Shown here piece after piece: positions 1 to 7,895 of a DNA stretch of 11,058 nucleotides (positions are counted from its first letter, which is position 1; every line of letters starts with the position of its first letter). Position numbers and translations under genes: made by a program. The notes beneath the pieces are model-generated. The model did not search any database, was not told the DNA's origin, and saw nothing but the letters and a program-made list of their open reading frames with translations. The DNA comes from Candidatus Minthomonas equi (lineage in GTDB: Bacteria > Bacteroidota > Bacteroidia > Bacteroidales > UBA932). The DNA lies in the NCBI GenBank assembly GCA_018064575.1, contig JAGHUZ010000027.1, positions 1 to 11,058 of the forward strand, given 5' to 3'.

Positions 1-34
1 GTTCATTTACTATCCACTTCTTCACTAAGGCCAT
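1..34 (-). CDS. Possible 5' end of a divergent gene cut by the window edge
   Basis: On the minus strand an ATG at 34-32 opens a frame that stays open to the window edge and reads MALVKKWIVNE. A second possible start is the ATG at 6-4. The call rests mainly on the well-formed leftward promoter just upstream (52-83), which would give a leader of roughly ten bases. The KKW-hydrophobic start faintly resembles the first residues of Bacteroidota RecJ exonucleases, but eleven residues cannot identify a family, so no function is assigned. Confidence 0.35.
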   Translation of the reverse strand, partial: MALVKKWIVNE

Positions 35-51
35 ATCAAACTATAATTTCG

Positions 52-83
52 CAAAAATACCTTTTTATTCTTTTCAAAACAAA
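52..83 (-). promoter_or_regulatory. Bacteroides-type promoter pointing left
   Basis: Read on the minus strand, TTTG (83-80) is followed after 20 bp by TATTTTTG (59-52). This matches the primary sigma-factor consensus of Bacteroides (-33 TTTG, about 20 bp, -7 TAnnTTTG). It lies just upstream of the possible divergent reading frame at the left edge. The surrounding DNA is AT-rich, so a chance match is possible, but both boxes and the spacing fit. Confidence 0.5.
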
Positions 84-175
84 TTTTTAAAACCACTGTC
101 ATCCCGTATTTAATGATTTCATCCTTTTTTCGAACGATTTTAAACAAAAAATATTCCAAAACGGGTTCTATTCTA

Positions 176-183
176 TACTTTTG
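176..183 (+). promoter_or_regulatory. -7 element of the lysS operon promoter
   Basis: TACTTTTG is an exact match to the Bacteroides -7 consensus TAnnTTTG. No good TTTG is visible about 20 bp upstream, so only the -7 box is supported. Transcription would begin near 190. The leader would be about 70 nt to the preferred lysS start at 259, or about 15 nt to the alternative ATG at 205. The rest of 84-258 is AT-rich and I see nothing else functional in it. Confidence 0.45.
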
Positions 184-258
184 TGATTCAGAATCTGCCT
201 TGAAATGGTTTACGAATTTCTATGCAAAAGAAAAAGATTAATTATACTGAAAGAATTT

Positions 259-1797
259 ATGGAACAGACATTCAACGAACAGGAATTGCTCAGGCGTGAA
301 GCCATCACCAAACTGCGAGAACTGGGAATCGAACCCTATCCTGCAGCTATGTACGATGTTAATATAGACTCTGAAGAGATAAAGGCGAAGTACGACCCTG
401 AGAAATGCCCGTTGGATAACATCGTAATAGCCGGCCGCATAATGAGCCGCCGCATAATGGGTGCAGCCTCCTTTATGGAACTTCAGGACTCAAAGGGACG
501 AATTCAGGTTTACGTAAAGCGCGATGAAATCGGTCCGGGAGAAGACAAGACTATGTACAACACAGTCTTCAAGAAACTTCTCGACATAGGAGACATCATC
601 GGAATCAAAGGATACGCATTCATCACACAGACAGGACAGCTTTCCATCCACGCCAAGGAACTGACAGTCCTGAGCAAGTCTCTCCGCGTCCTCCCCATCG
701 TAAAAGAAAAGGACGGTGAAGTATATGATTCCTTCGCTGACCCGGAACTCAGATACAGAATGAGATACGTCGACCTCATCGTCAATCCTCAGGTCCGCCG
801 CGTCTTCGAGATGCGTTCGAAAATCATCGCCACTATGCGCGAATACTTCAATGAAGCCGGATGCCTCGAAGTCGAGACTCCCATTCTCCAGTCCATTCCC
901 GGAGGCGCCACCGCACGCCCCTTCGTCACCCACCACAACACCCTCGACATCCCGCTCTACCTCCGCATAGCCAACGAACTCTACCTGAAACGGCTCATCG
1001 TCGGAGGATATCCCGGAGTCTATGAATTCGCCAAGGACTTCAGAAATGAAGGGATGGTCCGCACCCACAACCCCGAATTTACCTGTATGGAAATCTATGT
1101 AGCCTACAAGGACTACAAGTGGATGATGAACTTCGTCGAAAAAATGCTCGAAAAGATAGCATTCACCCTCCACGGAAAGACATTGCTTCCCATCGGGGAC
1201 AAGGAAATCGAATTCAAGGCTCCCTATCGCCGTCTCCCAATGCTCGAAGCCATCAGGGAATACGCAGGAGTGGACATTACCGGAATGCCGGAAGATGAAT
1301 TGCGCAAGGTATGCGCGGAGAAGAACGTCGAGACATCCCCTTCGATGGGTTACGACAAACTCGTGGATGCCCTCTTCGGAGAATTCTGCGAGCCGAATCT
1401 TATTCAGCCCACCTTCATAACCGACTACCCCTGGCAGATGTCACCCCTTACCAAGAGACACCGTTCAAACCCGGAACTCACCGAGCGCTTCGAACTCTTC
1501 GTAAACGGCAAGGAACTCGCCAACGCATACAGCGAGTTGAATGACCCCATCGACCAGCTTTTCAGATTCGAGGAACAGCTCAAACTCAAGGACAAAGGGG
1601 ATGACGAGGCGATGTACATTGATATGGACTTTGTACGCGCCCTCGAATATGGAATGCCTCCCACATCCGGAATGGGAATGGGAATCGACCGTCTCACTAT
1701 GTTTATGACCGACTCCCCTTCCATCCAGGACGTACTCTTCTTCCCCCAGATGAAACCGGAGAAGAAAGTGCCCAAAGAAGATGCTGCAGAGCAATGA
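259..1797 (+). CDS. lysS: Lysyl-tRNA synthetase, class II
   Basis: Charges tRNA-Lys with lysine using ATP, in the cytoplasm. From the ATG at 259 the protein is 512 residues, close to the roughly 505 of E. coli LysS. An N-terminal OB-fold that binds the anticodon covers about residues 53-140. The class II catalytic domain follows, with motif 1 around [10 protein letters not shown] (201-210), motif 2 starting at FRNEG (261-265) with NPEFT at 271-275, and motif 3 GMGMGIDRL (471-479). The stretch [14 protein letters not shown] (253-266) is of the type I associate with Bacteroidota enzymes. An in-frame ATG at 205 would add 18 residues. I prefer 259 because the family's usual N-terminus begins there, although the promoter position also permits 205. 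First gene of a rightward operon; its stop overlaps the next start. Confidence 0.97.
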   Translation: MEQTFNEQELLRREAITKLRELGIEPYPAAMYDVNIDSEEIKAKYDPEKCPLDNIVIAGRIMSRRIMGAASFMELQDSKGRIQVYVKRDEIGPGEDKTMYNTVFKKLLDIGDIIGIKGYAFITQTGQLSIHAKELTVLSKSLRVLPIVKEKDGEVYDSFADPELRYRMRYVDLIVNPQVRRVFEMRSKIIATMREYFNEAGCLEVETPILQSIPGGATARPFVTHHNTLDIPLYLRIANELYLKRLIVGGYPGVYEFAKDFRNEGMVRTHNPEFTCMEIYVAYKDYKWMMNFVEKMLEKIAFTLHGKTLLPIGDKEIEFKAPYRRLPMLEAIREYAGVDITGMPEDELRKVCAEKNVETSPSMGYDKLVDALFGEFCEPNLIQPTFITDYPWQMSPLTKRHRSNPELTERFELFVNGKELANAYSELNDPIDQLFRFEEQLKLKDKGDDEAMYIDMDFVRALEYGMPPTSGMGMGIDRLTMFMTDSPSIQDVLFFPQMKPEKKVPKEDAAEQ

Positions 1798-2636
1798 CGG
1801 AAATCATTTCTTCCACCCGCAACCCCCGCATCAGGGAACTCATCACCCTGATGGAGAAATCGCGTTCCAGACGTGAAGCGGGACTCTTCCCCGTCGAAGG
1901 TGTCCGTGAAACGGAACACGCCATCGAAGCGGGCTTTGTACCGGAAATGCTCTTTCATTGCCCGGAGATACTGCCCCACTTGCCGGAGGCGATATCGTCT
2001 GCCGCCCGCGGCAATGTCTGTTCCATCCTCGAAGTGACAGCCGAACTCTATTCCCGCATCGCATACCGCGAAGGGACAGAAGGACTCGTAACGGTTTTCC
2101 GCACTCCCGTACCGCTCACTCTGGACGACCTTGGAATCGACATCACGGGAATGATTTCCGGAAATCCGGTCCTGATTATGGTAGCTGAAAGCATCGAAAA
2201 GCCGGGTAATATCGGAGCCCTGCTCCGAACGGCAGATGCCGTAGGAGCCGATGCCGTCATACTCTGCGACCCTCTCACAGACCTTTATAACCCAAACCTC
2301 ATACGAGCAAGTCTCGGAGGCGTCTTCACTGGAAAAATCGTCTGCTGCACTTCCGCCGAGGCCATTTCATTCCTTCTTAATCACTCCATACAGATACTTA
2401 CAGCCCAGCTTCAGGATTCTGTACCTTATTATGATTCGGATATGACACCTCCCACAGCCATCGTCTTCGGAACAGAATCCACAGGTCTCACACAGCAATG
2501 GCGCACCGCCTCTTCCAGTAAAATCAGAATCCCTATGCTCGGCCGCCTCGATTCACTGAACGTATCTGTATCCGCCGCCATTCTATGCTTCGAAGCACTG
2601 CGTCAGAGAAACACACCCACCCTCCACACCGAATGA
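1794..2636 (+). CDS. SpoU/TrmH-family RNA 2'-O-methyltransferase
   Basis: A 280-residue SPOUT-class enzyme expected to methylate a ribose 2'-hydroxyl of rRNA or tRNA using S-adenosylmethionine. Residues 1 to about 105 form the substrate-binding domain typical of the RlmB/TsnR-like subgroup (early SxxNP-like SSTRNP, then FPVEG). The catalytic domain carries motif 1 at about 131-151 ([17 protein letters not shown], with Asn139 and Arg145), motif 2 VFGTESTGL (224-232, Glu228) and motif 3 [18 protein letters not shown] (246-263), which form the knotted cofactor site. The ATG overlaps the lysS stop as ATGA, which suggests translational coupling. The target nucleotide cannot be read from the sequence, so RlmB is not claimed. 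Confidence 0.92.
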   Translation: MTEIISSTRNPRIRELITLMEKSRSRREAGLFPVEGVRETEHAIEAGFVPEMLFHCPEILPHLPEAISSAARGNVCSILEVTAELYSRIAYREGTEGLVTVFRTPVPLTLDDLGIDITGMISGNPVLIMVAESIEKPGNIGALLRTADAVGADAVILCDPLTDLYNPNLIRASLGGVFTGKIVCCTSAEAISFLLNHSIQILTAQLQDSVPYYDSDMTPPTAIVFGTESTGLTQQWRTASSSKIRIPMLGRLDSLNVSVSAAILCFEALRQRNTPTLHTE

Positions 2637-2651
2637 AAATCTGTTTTGAAT

Positions 2652-3506
2652 ATGCCGACAGACAAAAATCCTCTCAGACTCGGAGTAATGGGCTGGCCCG
2701 TCAGACAAAGCCGTAGTCCTGAACTCTTCTATAGGACTTTCGCCGGAAGAAATGAAGTTCTGGAACGTTTCAGTTATGATTTACTGGAAGACAATGACTT
2801 CAAGAAAGCATACGGGCGATTTCTCTGCGACTACTATGCCGTTAATGTCACCACTCCTTACAAGGAGCCTGCATTCAGGGCGGCGGATGAATCCTCAGCG
2901 CAATGTACCGCCATCGGAGCCGCCAACCTGCTGATTAAGCGTAATGGCCGCATCATTGCACACAACACCGATGTCATCGCCGTCACGGAAATACTCCGTC
3001 AGTGGATTCGTGAGCGGAAAGCCCCTGTGGGCCCGTCAAGACCTAAAGTTCTGGTAGTCGGATGCGGAGGAGCCGGCAAAGCCGCCACCGTGGCAGCCCT
3101 CTCCACAGCAGTCGGAGTCGCCATAGTCAACAGAACCGGGGAAACAGTACTCCGCTTCATCGACCATCTCAAACACGCCACCACATCACACAGCCCAAGC
3201 CATTCAGAATCCAGTGACATCCGGATTCCATCTTTCCCTCTGTCAGCACTTCCGGACCAAGTCCGCCTCGCGGATTTCATCATATACACCTTACCGGTAT
3301 CGATTCCCGAACTTGAATTATGTGACTTCGAGGGAAAAACAGTTCTCGAAGCGAAATACTACGACAGTTCCATAAAAAAAGTTCCCGGAATGAACTACAT
3401 CCCCGGAACAGAATGGCTACGCCTCCAGGCGTTGGCCACCTACCGCATTCTCGGTCTTATTACGGATACTTTCAAGCCTGCTGATTCTTCTCTATCTCCG
3501 CTATAA
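2652..3506 (+). CDS. aroE: Shikimate dehydrogenase (AroE family)
   Basis: Predicted to reduce 3-dehydroshikimate to shikimate with NADPH in aromatic amino-acid synthesis. The 284-residue protein has the substrate-binding SRS motif (20-22), NVTTPYK (65-71) with the catalytic Lys71, and HNTD (104-107) with the catalytic Asp107. A Rossmann glycine-rich loop VVGCGGAGKAA (135-145) is followed by NRT (160-162), the usual sign of NADP preference. Gln259 in GTEWLRLQA matches the conserved C-terminal substrate-binding Gln. It is somewhat longer than typical Bacteroidota AroE (about 250 residues, from memory) and diverges at usually constant spots (QSRSP for HSxSP, HNTDVIA for YNTDGxG), so a quinate/shikimate-type relative is possible. 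A TTG at 2646 could add two residues; the ATG at 2652 is preferred. It lies 15 bp after the methyltransferase and overlaps the convergent HAD gene at its 3' end. Confidence 0.85.
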   Translation: MPTDKNPLRLGVMGWPVRQSRSPELFYRTFAGRNEVLERFSYDLLEDNDFKKAYGRFLCDYYAVNVTTPYKEPAFRAADESSAQCTAIGAANLLIKRNGRIIAHNTDVIAVTEILRQWIRERKAPVGPSRPKVLVVGCGGAGKAATVAALSTAVGVAIVNRTGETVLRFIDHLKHATTSHSPSHSESSDIRIPSFPLSALPDQVRLADFIIYTLPVSIPELELCDFEGKTVLEAKYYDSSIKKVPGMNYIPGTEWLRLQALATYRILGLITDTFKPADSSLSPL

Positions 3507-4149
3507 CGGAAAGGATGTCCGCGAAATCGTTCACAACATACCCGGCGCCAGCCTCTTCCAACTGTTCGACTGTCCCCACTCCATAGGAGACTCCGCAGGT
3601 ATACGCCCCTGCTCTGACACCCATCAGAATATCGTAGGAGGTATCACCCATCACAACTGACTCACCGGGACCAAGTCCCAGCGTCTCCAATGTCTTCAAT
3701 ACCGGATCCGGACTCGGCTTTCCCTTAGCCACGTCTTCCGGACCGACGATATACTCAAAGAAATCGAGGAGTTTCATTCCGTTCAGATATTGAGTAAGAG
3801 ACGTTTTGTGCCGCGAAGAAGCGATGGTCAGTCTTATACCGCGCGACTTCAGTTCCGAAAGAGTCTCTTCCACGTGAGGGAATGCACTAGGAACCAAGTC
3901 CATACAATTGTCTATAAAATAAGTCCTGTATTCACTGCACCTGCACTCCAACTGTTCTTCCGTCAAACCCGGAAAAATTTTACGGAATCCCTCCTTCAGT
4001 GGTAGTCCGATAATCTCCTCACATTCCCTGACAGATGGAAGCGTCCAGTTCCATCTGTCCTTCGCATTAAACATAGCCTTGATTATCAAATCCTTCGTAT
4101 CGCCGATGGTCCCGTCAAAATCGAAAATTACAAGTTTTATCCCTTTCAT
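3472..4149 (-). CDS. HAD-superfamily phosphatase, phosphoglycolate-phosphatase-like
   Basis: A 225-residue haloacid-dehalogenase hydrolase of the Gph/phosphoglucomutase-like subgroup with a helical cap inserted after motif I. Motif I is DFDGT (10-14), with nucleophile Asp10 and acid/base Asp12. Motif II is the serine in ASSR (110-113), motif III Lys144 in KGKPSPDP, and motif IV GDTSYD (168-173), with the magnesium-binding acids Asp169 and Asp173. It should remove phosphate from a small cytosolic metabolite; phosphoglycolate is the usual guess for this subgroup but is not provable here. It starts 18 bp downstream of the MFS transporter on the same strand, so the two are probably co-transcribed. 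Its last nine codons and stop lie antisense to the end of aroE. Confidence 0.9.
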   Translation of the reverse strand: MKGIKLVIFDFDGTIGDTKDLIIKAMFNAKDRWNWTLPSVRECEEIIGLPLKEGFRKIFPGLTEEQLECRCSEYRTYFIDNCMDLVPSAFPHVEETLSELKSRGIRLTIASSRHKTSLTQYLNGMKLLDFFEYIVGPEDVAKGKPSPDPVLKTLETLGLGPGESVVMGDTSYDILMGVRAGAYTCGVSYGVGTVEQLEEAGAGYVVNDFADILSVIAEIEKNQQA

Positions 4150-4167
4150 AACTTTCCAAACAGTTTC

Positions 4168-5556
4168 TCACTTTTTACACTTCTGGTCAAGTCCCAGTTC
4201 CGGATGACGTCTGGACGTTCCGGCTATAATCAATGAAGTCAATATGGCCAGGGCGGAAATGCCGATGAACAGAAGTTCCGCTTTCCCCGCCGCCACGACA
4301 GGCTGCCCCCCATTCCGTTCCATAATACCACCGACCAGCAGGGGAACCGCCATCAGTCCCATATTTTGAATCCAGTACAAAAGCGAAAACGCCGTACCAA
4401 GCACTTTTTCGGGTACCAGTTTCGGAACGGAAGGCCACATCGCCGCAGGCACCAGAGAATATCCGAGACCCAGGAGAACAATGCCCAGATACCCGAACAC
4501 CGCCACCGAAGGGGCAAATGCCAGAATCAGATGAGCCAGAGCCACCATACAAGCCCCGAAGACCATCACGCGGGTTCCGTGCCCCATACGGTCCACCATT
4601 GCCCCGAACAGGGGCGCAAACACAAGTGTACAGAACGGTATCATTGAAACCATCACGGAAGCCACCGCGGCGTCCACCCCGAAACGGGGAATAACTATTG
4701 CGGAGGCGAATTTCCGGAAAGAGACTATACAGCAGTAGAAAGTGACGCATAGCAATGCTATAAGCAGAAAATTCTTATTGCCCAAAACCTTCAGCACATC
4801 ACGCAGATGGAACTCGTCCCCGGACGAATCCCCATCCGGCGAAGCCGCCGTTTCCGGAACAGTTCCTGCCACCCTGCGGTCGGAAGCGGCATCCAACGCC
4901 ACGAACACAGCCCATACGATGACACCCACGATTATCAGAGTCAGACCGATTACAGCCCCCCTGGCGGTTTCCGCGAAGGGAATGGGCGTTTGAGAAACGT
5001 TCACGATTCTGGGAACCAGAAGCATTGCGGTAGCGGTACCGAGACGGGCAAGGGCAAGCTGGATACCCATTGCGAGGGCGATTTCCTTCCCCTTGAACCA
5101 TTTCGATATGGAACGGTTCACCGCCACGCCGGCGATTTCACTACCAAGACCGAAAAGGGCACAGCCAAGATATGCCACCGAGACCGATGGCTTCGGAAAA
5201 AACTGCGACAGCCACACATTGACTCCGCCTGCGGCAAATGATTCGGAAACGGCATAGCGTATAAGCGCAGCTCCCACCAGCATCATCCCCACAAAAACCG
5301 ACCCCGTCACCCTGACACCCCACTTATCCAGCAGGATACCGCAGAACACGAGACCACCGAACACACACAGGAGCGAATATGCACTCTTGTAATGACCGTA
5401 ATCCCCCATATTCCAATTCAGTTCCAGAAGTTCCGGAGTCTGGAAAAGATGACTCACAGTGGAAAAAATATCATCAAAAAAATAAGATGCGAACATCGGA
5501 AGTGCCAGACAGAGCAGCACTATCCATCTGATGCCAATTTTACGCTTGTTATTCAT
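4168..5556 (-). CDS. MFS transporter, MFSD1-like, 12-helix
   Basis: A 462-residue inner-membrane major facilitator protein with about twelve hydrophobic segments (first near 11-30, last near 427-447) and a hydrophilic central loop rich in Ser, Asp and Glu at about 222-258. GILLDKWGVR (73-82) corresponds to the MFS loop 2-3 motif. KWFKGKEIALAMG (152-164) and the stretch 366-400 (SLVPAAMWPSVPKLV, then WIQNMGL) are shared with the divergent neighbour. The last stretch resembles eukaryotic MFSD1, a lysosomal transporter reported to move dipeptides; this is recalled family similarity, so a peptide or amino-acid substrate is only a guess. It is the first gene of a leftward operon with the HAD phosphatase. 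It starts 21 bp downstream of a TATCTTTG element and has no Shine-Dalgarno sequence. Confidence 0.92.
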   Translation of the reverse strand: MNNKRKIGIRWIVLLCLALPMFASYFFDDIFSTVSHLFQTPELLELNWNMGDYGHYKSAYSLLCVFGGLVFCGILLDKWGVRVTGSVFVGMMLVGAALIRYAVSESFAAGGVNVWLSQFFPKPSVSVAYLGCALFGLGSEIAGVAVNRSISKWFKGKEIALAMGIQLALARLGTATAMLLVPRIVNVSQTPIPFAETARGAVIGLTLIIVGVIVWAVFVALDAASDRRVAGTVPETAASPDGDSSGDEFHLRDVLKVLGNKNFLLIALLCVTFYCCIVSFRKFASAIVIPRFGVDAAVASVMVSMIPFCTLVFAPLFGAMVDRMGHGTRVMVFGACMVALAHLILAFAPSVAVFGYLGIVLLGLGYSLVPAAMWPSVPKLVPEKVLGTAFSLLYWIQNMGLMAVPLLVGGIMERNGGQPVVAAGKAELLFIGISALAILTSLIIAGTSRRHPELGLDQKCKK

Positions 5557-5576
5557 ATCTATAAATATTACCGCTA

Positions 5577-5584
5577 CAAAGATA
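5577..5584 (-). promoter_or_regulatory. -7 element for the leftward MFS gene
   Basis: On the minus strand the bases read TATCTTTG, an exact TAnnTTTG match, 20 nt before the ATG of the leftward transporter. Transcription would start near 5570, giving a leader of about 14 nt. No convincing -33 TTTG occurs at the expected distance. It mirrors the element at 5606-5613. Confidence 0.55.
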
Positions 5585-5605
5585 CTCTTCTTTTGAGAAA
5601 AACCT

Positions 5606-5613
5606 TATCTTTG
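5606..5613 (+). promoter_or_regulatory. -7 element for the rightward MFS gene
   Basis: TATCTTTG, identical to the element on the opposite strand at 5577-5584, lies 31 nt before the ATG at 5645. The predicted leader is about 25 nt. A TTTTG at 5591-5595 is only about 10 bp away, too close for a -33 box, so the -33 element is weak or missing. With 21 bp between the two -7 boxes, polymerase bound at one promoter should cover the other. Confidence 0.55.
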
Positions 5614-5644
5614 CGGACGTACAAAATTTCAATATCGGAATACA

Positions 5645-7300
5645 ATGACCGCCCAAACCTTCTCCACTATGCGGGACAATCCCGCCCTCCGCTGGACAGC
5701 CCTCCTGCTTCTGGCCCTGGCGATGTTTTGCGCCTACATATTTATGGACATCCTTTCCCCCATCAAAGATTTGATGGAGTCCACCAGAGGCTGGGATTCA
5801 AAAGCATTCGGGACTATGCAGGGAGCTGAAACGTTCCTGAACGTATTCGTTTTCTTTCTCATCTTCGCAGGCATCATTCTGGACAAGATGGGAGTCCGTT
5901 TTACGGCCCTCCTCTCCGGTGCGATAATGCTCACCGGTGCCTGCATAGAATGGTACTCCATAAGCGAAAGTTTTTCTGGCAGCGGCCTTGAGGCCTGGTT
6001 TGACACCCACCTGAACTATATCCCAGGTTTCGACGAACTGAATATTTCCCCTTTCTACCTCGGAATGCCCGCTTCGGCCAAACTCGCCGCCATCGGTTTT
6101 ATGCTCTTCGGCTGCGGCGCTGAAATGGGAGGCATCACAGTATCAAGAGGTATCGTCAAATGGTTCAAGGGACGCGAGATGGCTCTCGCGATGGGTTCGG
6201 AAATGGCACTCGCCCGCCTCGGAGTGGCCACTTGTATGATATTCTCTCCCTTCTTTGCCAAACTTGGAGGAAATATCGATGTCACCCGTTCCGTGGCCTT
6301 TGGCGTGGTTCTACTGATGATAGCCCTCATAATGTTCATAGTTTACTTTTTTATGGACAGCAAACTGGACACCCAGACAGGTGAGGCGGAAGAAAAGGAC
6401 GACCCCTTTAAAATCAGTGACATCGGAAGCATCCTCTCCTCCGGAGGCTTCTGGCTGGTAGCGCTCCTGTGCGTGCTATACTACTCCGCCATCTTCCCCT
6501 TCCAGAAATATGCAGTCAATATGCTGCAATGTAATCTGAGTTTCACCGCACCCGATGCCGCTTCATTCTGGGCTTCAAATTCGGTAACCATCGTCCAGTA
6601 TATAATAATGCTGATAGTGGCAGCCACTGCTTTCGCGAGCAATTTCTCCTCACGAAAGCCGATAAGATACACATTGCTCTCCGCCTCCATCATCCTTCTG
6701 GTGACATTCTGCTTTATGGGCTATATGCGCCAGAGCGCCGAAACCATCTTCGCAGTATTTCCGCTGCTGGCCGTAGGCATCACCCCCATCCTCGGAAAAA
6801 CTGTTGACAATAAGGGAAAGGCCGCCACGATGCTCGTGCTCGGTTCTCTCCTGCTGATAGCCTGCCACCTCACCTTCGCATTCATACTCCCTTTGTTCAA
6901 AGGCTCCGCTGTCGGCGGTACGATAGTGGCATACGTCACCATTCTGGTACTGGGAGCATCTTTCTCACTGGTTCCCGCAGCCCTATGGCCCAGTGTACCG
7001 AAACTGGTGGACTCCAAGGTAATCGGTTCCGCCTACGCACTCATTTTCTGGATTCAGAACATAGGCCTCTGGCTCTTCCCTCTCCTTATCGGCAATATTC
7101 TCGACAGTTCCAATCCGGAAATCGTCGAAGCCGTAAAAGCCGGGACTATGAGGCCGGAAGTGGCAGCCGTATCGTATGACTACACCGCCCCGCTCATTAT
7201 GCTCGCCTTCCTCGGCGTGGCCGCACTGCTCATCGGACTCTTCCTCAAATTCTGGGACAAGAAGAAAGGACTCGGTCTGGAACTGCCAAACATCAAATAA
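5645..7300 (+). CDS. MFS transporter, MFSD1-like, with two extra membrane segments
   Basis: A 551-residue inner-membrane protein, clearly paralogous to the divergent transporter. It shares GIILDKMGVR (76-85), KWFKGREMALAMG (172-184) and SLVPAALWPSVPKLV (441-455), followed by WIQNIGL (469-475). Segments 17-36, 59-80 and 84-103 begin the N-terminal bundle; a charged central loop spans about 238-260. Compared with its paralogue it carries about 60 additional residues (roughly 300-363) between the counterparts of helices 7 and 8, including two hydrophobic stretches near 312-332 and 341-361, so it may have fourteen membrane segments. The loop at about 105-143 is also longer. The substrate is unknown. 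It is followed by ssb after 35 bp with no visible terminator, so readthrough transcription into ssb is likely. Confidence 0.92.
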   Translation: MTAQTFSTMRDNPALRWTALLLLALAMFCAYIFMDILSPIKDLMESTRGWDSKAFGTMQGAETFLNVFVFFLIFAGIILDKMGVRFTALLSGAIMLTGACIEWYSISESFSGSGLEAWFDTHLNYIPGFDELNISPFYLGMPASAKLAAIGFMLFGCGAEMGGITVSRGIVKWFKGREMALAMGSEMALARLGVATCMIFSPFFAKLGGNIDVTRSVAFGVVLLMIALIMFIVYFFMDSKLDTQTGEAEEKDDPFKISDIGSILSSGGFWLVALLCVLYYSAIFPFQKYAVNMLQCNLSFTAPDAASFWASNSVTIVQYIIMLIVAATAFASNFSSRKPIRYTLLSASIILLVTFCFMGYMRQSAETIFAVFPLLAVGITPILGKTVDNKGKAATMLVLGSLLLIACHLTFAFILPLFKGSAVGGTIVAYVTILVLGASFSLVPAALWPSVPKLVDSKVIGSAYALIFWIQNIGLWLFPLLIGNILDSSNPEIVEAVKAGTMRPEVAAVSYDYTAPLIMLAFLGVAALLIGLFLKFWDKKKGLGLELPNIK

Positions 7301-7335
7301 GAACACTATTTACTAACCAATACAGATAAAACATT

Positions 7336-7845
7336 ATGGCACTCAACAAAGTAATGCTGATAGGAAATGCAGGGAAAAATCCGGAAGTACGTCATCTTGA
7401 ATCCGGAGTGGTAAAGGCCAATTTCACACTTGCCACATCCGAAAGATACCGGGACCGCAACACCGGAGAAACGAAAGAACAGACAGAATGGCACAACATC
7501 GTGTGCTGGAGAACTTTGGCAGAAGTCGCCGAAAAGTACGTCAAGAAAGGCACCCAGTTATATGTAGAAGGTAAGATTACCTCACGCCAGTACACCGACC
7601 AGACCGGAGCCTCCCGCACCATTACAGAGATAGTGGCGGACAATTTCCAGCTTCTCGGACGCAGAACGGACAATGATGAGGCTCCTCAGCCGGCACCGAA
7701 TGCATATCAGCCTCAGCCCAGATCGGCCTACTCCACCGGTAATCAGGCATACAACCAGCCCCAGCAGCCGGTTCCTGCACCTGCACCGGTACCCGCGGCA
7801 GCTCCGGCGCCGAATCTGCAGGAAGAGGATGACCTTCCATTCTGA
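7336..7845 (+). CDS. ssb: Single-stranded DNA-binding protein
   Basis: Coats and protects single-stranded DNA during replication, recombination and repair, and recruits partner proteins through its tail. The 169-residue protein begins MALNKVMLIGNAGKNPE, the usual bacterial SSB start, with one OB-fold over about residues 1-108 that includes the aromatic residues Trp52 and Trp58. A disordered linker rich in Gln, Pro and Ala (about 110-160, with PAPAPVPAAAPAP near its end) leads to the acidic tip EEDDLPF (163-169), which docks partner proteins in characterised SSBs. The start is the only sensible ATG; the upstream bases are A-rich with no Shine-Dalgarno. It sits 35 bp after the MFS gene and 50 bp before purA; I see no promoter in either gap. 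Confidence 0.97.
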   Translation: MALNKVMLIGNAGKNPEVRHLESGVVKANFTLATSERYRDRNTGETKEQTEWHNIVCWRTLAEVAEKYVKKGTQLYVEGKITSRQYTDQTGASRTITEIVADNFQLLGRRTDNDEAPQPAPNAYQPQPRSAYSTGNQAYNQPQQPVPAPAPVPAAAPAPNLQEEDDLPF

Positions 7846-7895
7846 AAATTCTGAAAATCAATAAATAACCAACAACACAAATCCAATCATAAACC

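Noticed and set aside
490..1173. A 227-codon minus-strand frame inside lysS
   Set aside because: It is antisense to the catalytic core of lysS, with an Asp/Glu/Val/Phe-rich composition typical of a shadow of GAA/GTC/TTC-rich coding sequence; no domain is recognised.
2646..2651. TTG as the start of aroE
   Set aside because: It adds only two residues before an ATG at 2652; ATG is the simpler choice and nothing favours TTG.
3497..3510. TCCG-CTATAA-CGGA as a terminator between the convergent operons
   Set aside because: The stem is only 4 bp, there is no T-run on either side, and it lies in coding sequence of the HAD gene.
5591..5595. TTTTG as the -33 box of the rightward MFS promoter
   Set aside because: The spacing to the -7 element is about 10 bp, half the distance expected for Bacteroides promoters.
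7300..7335. Separate promoter or terminator between the MFS gene and ssb
   Set aside because: No TAnnTTTG, hairpin or T-run was found in the 35-bp gap.
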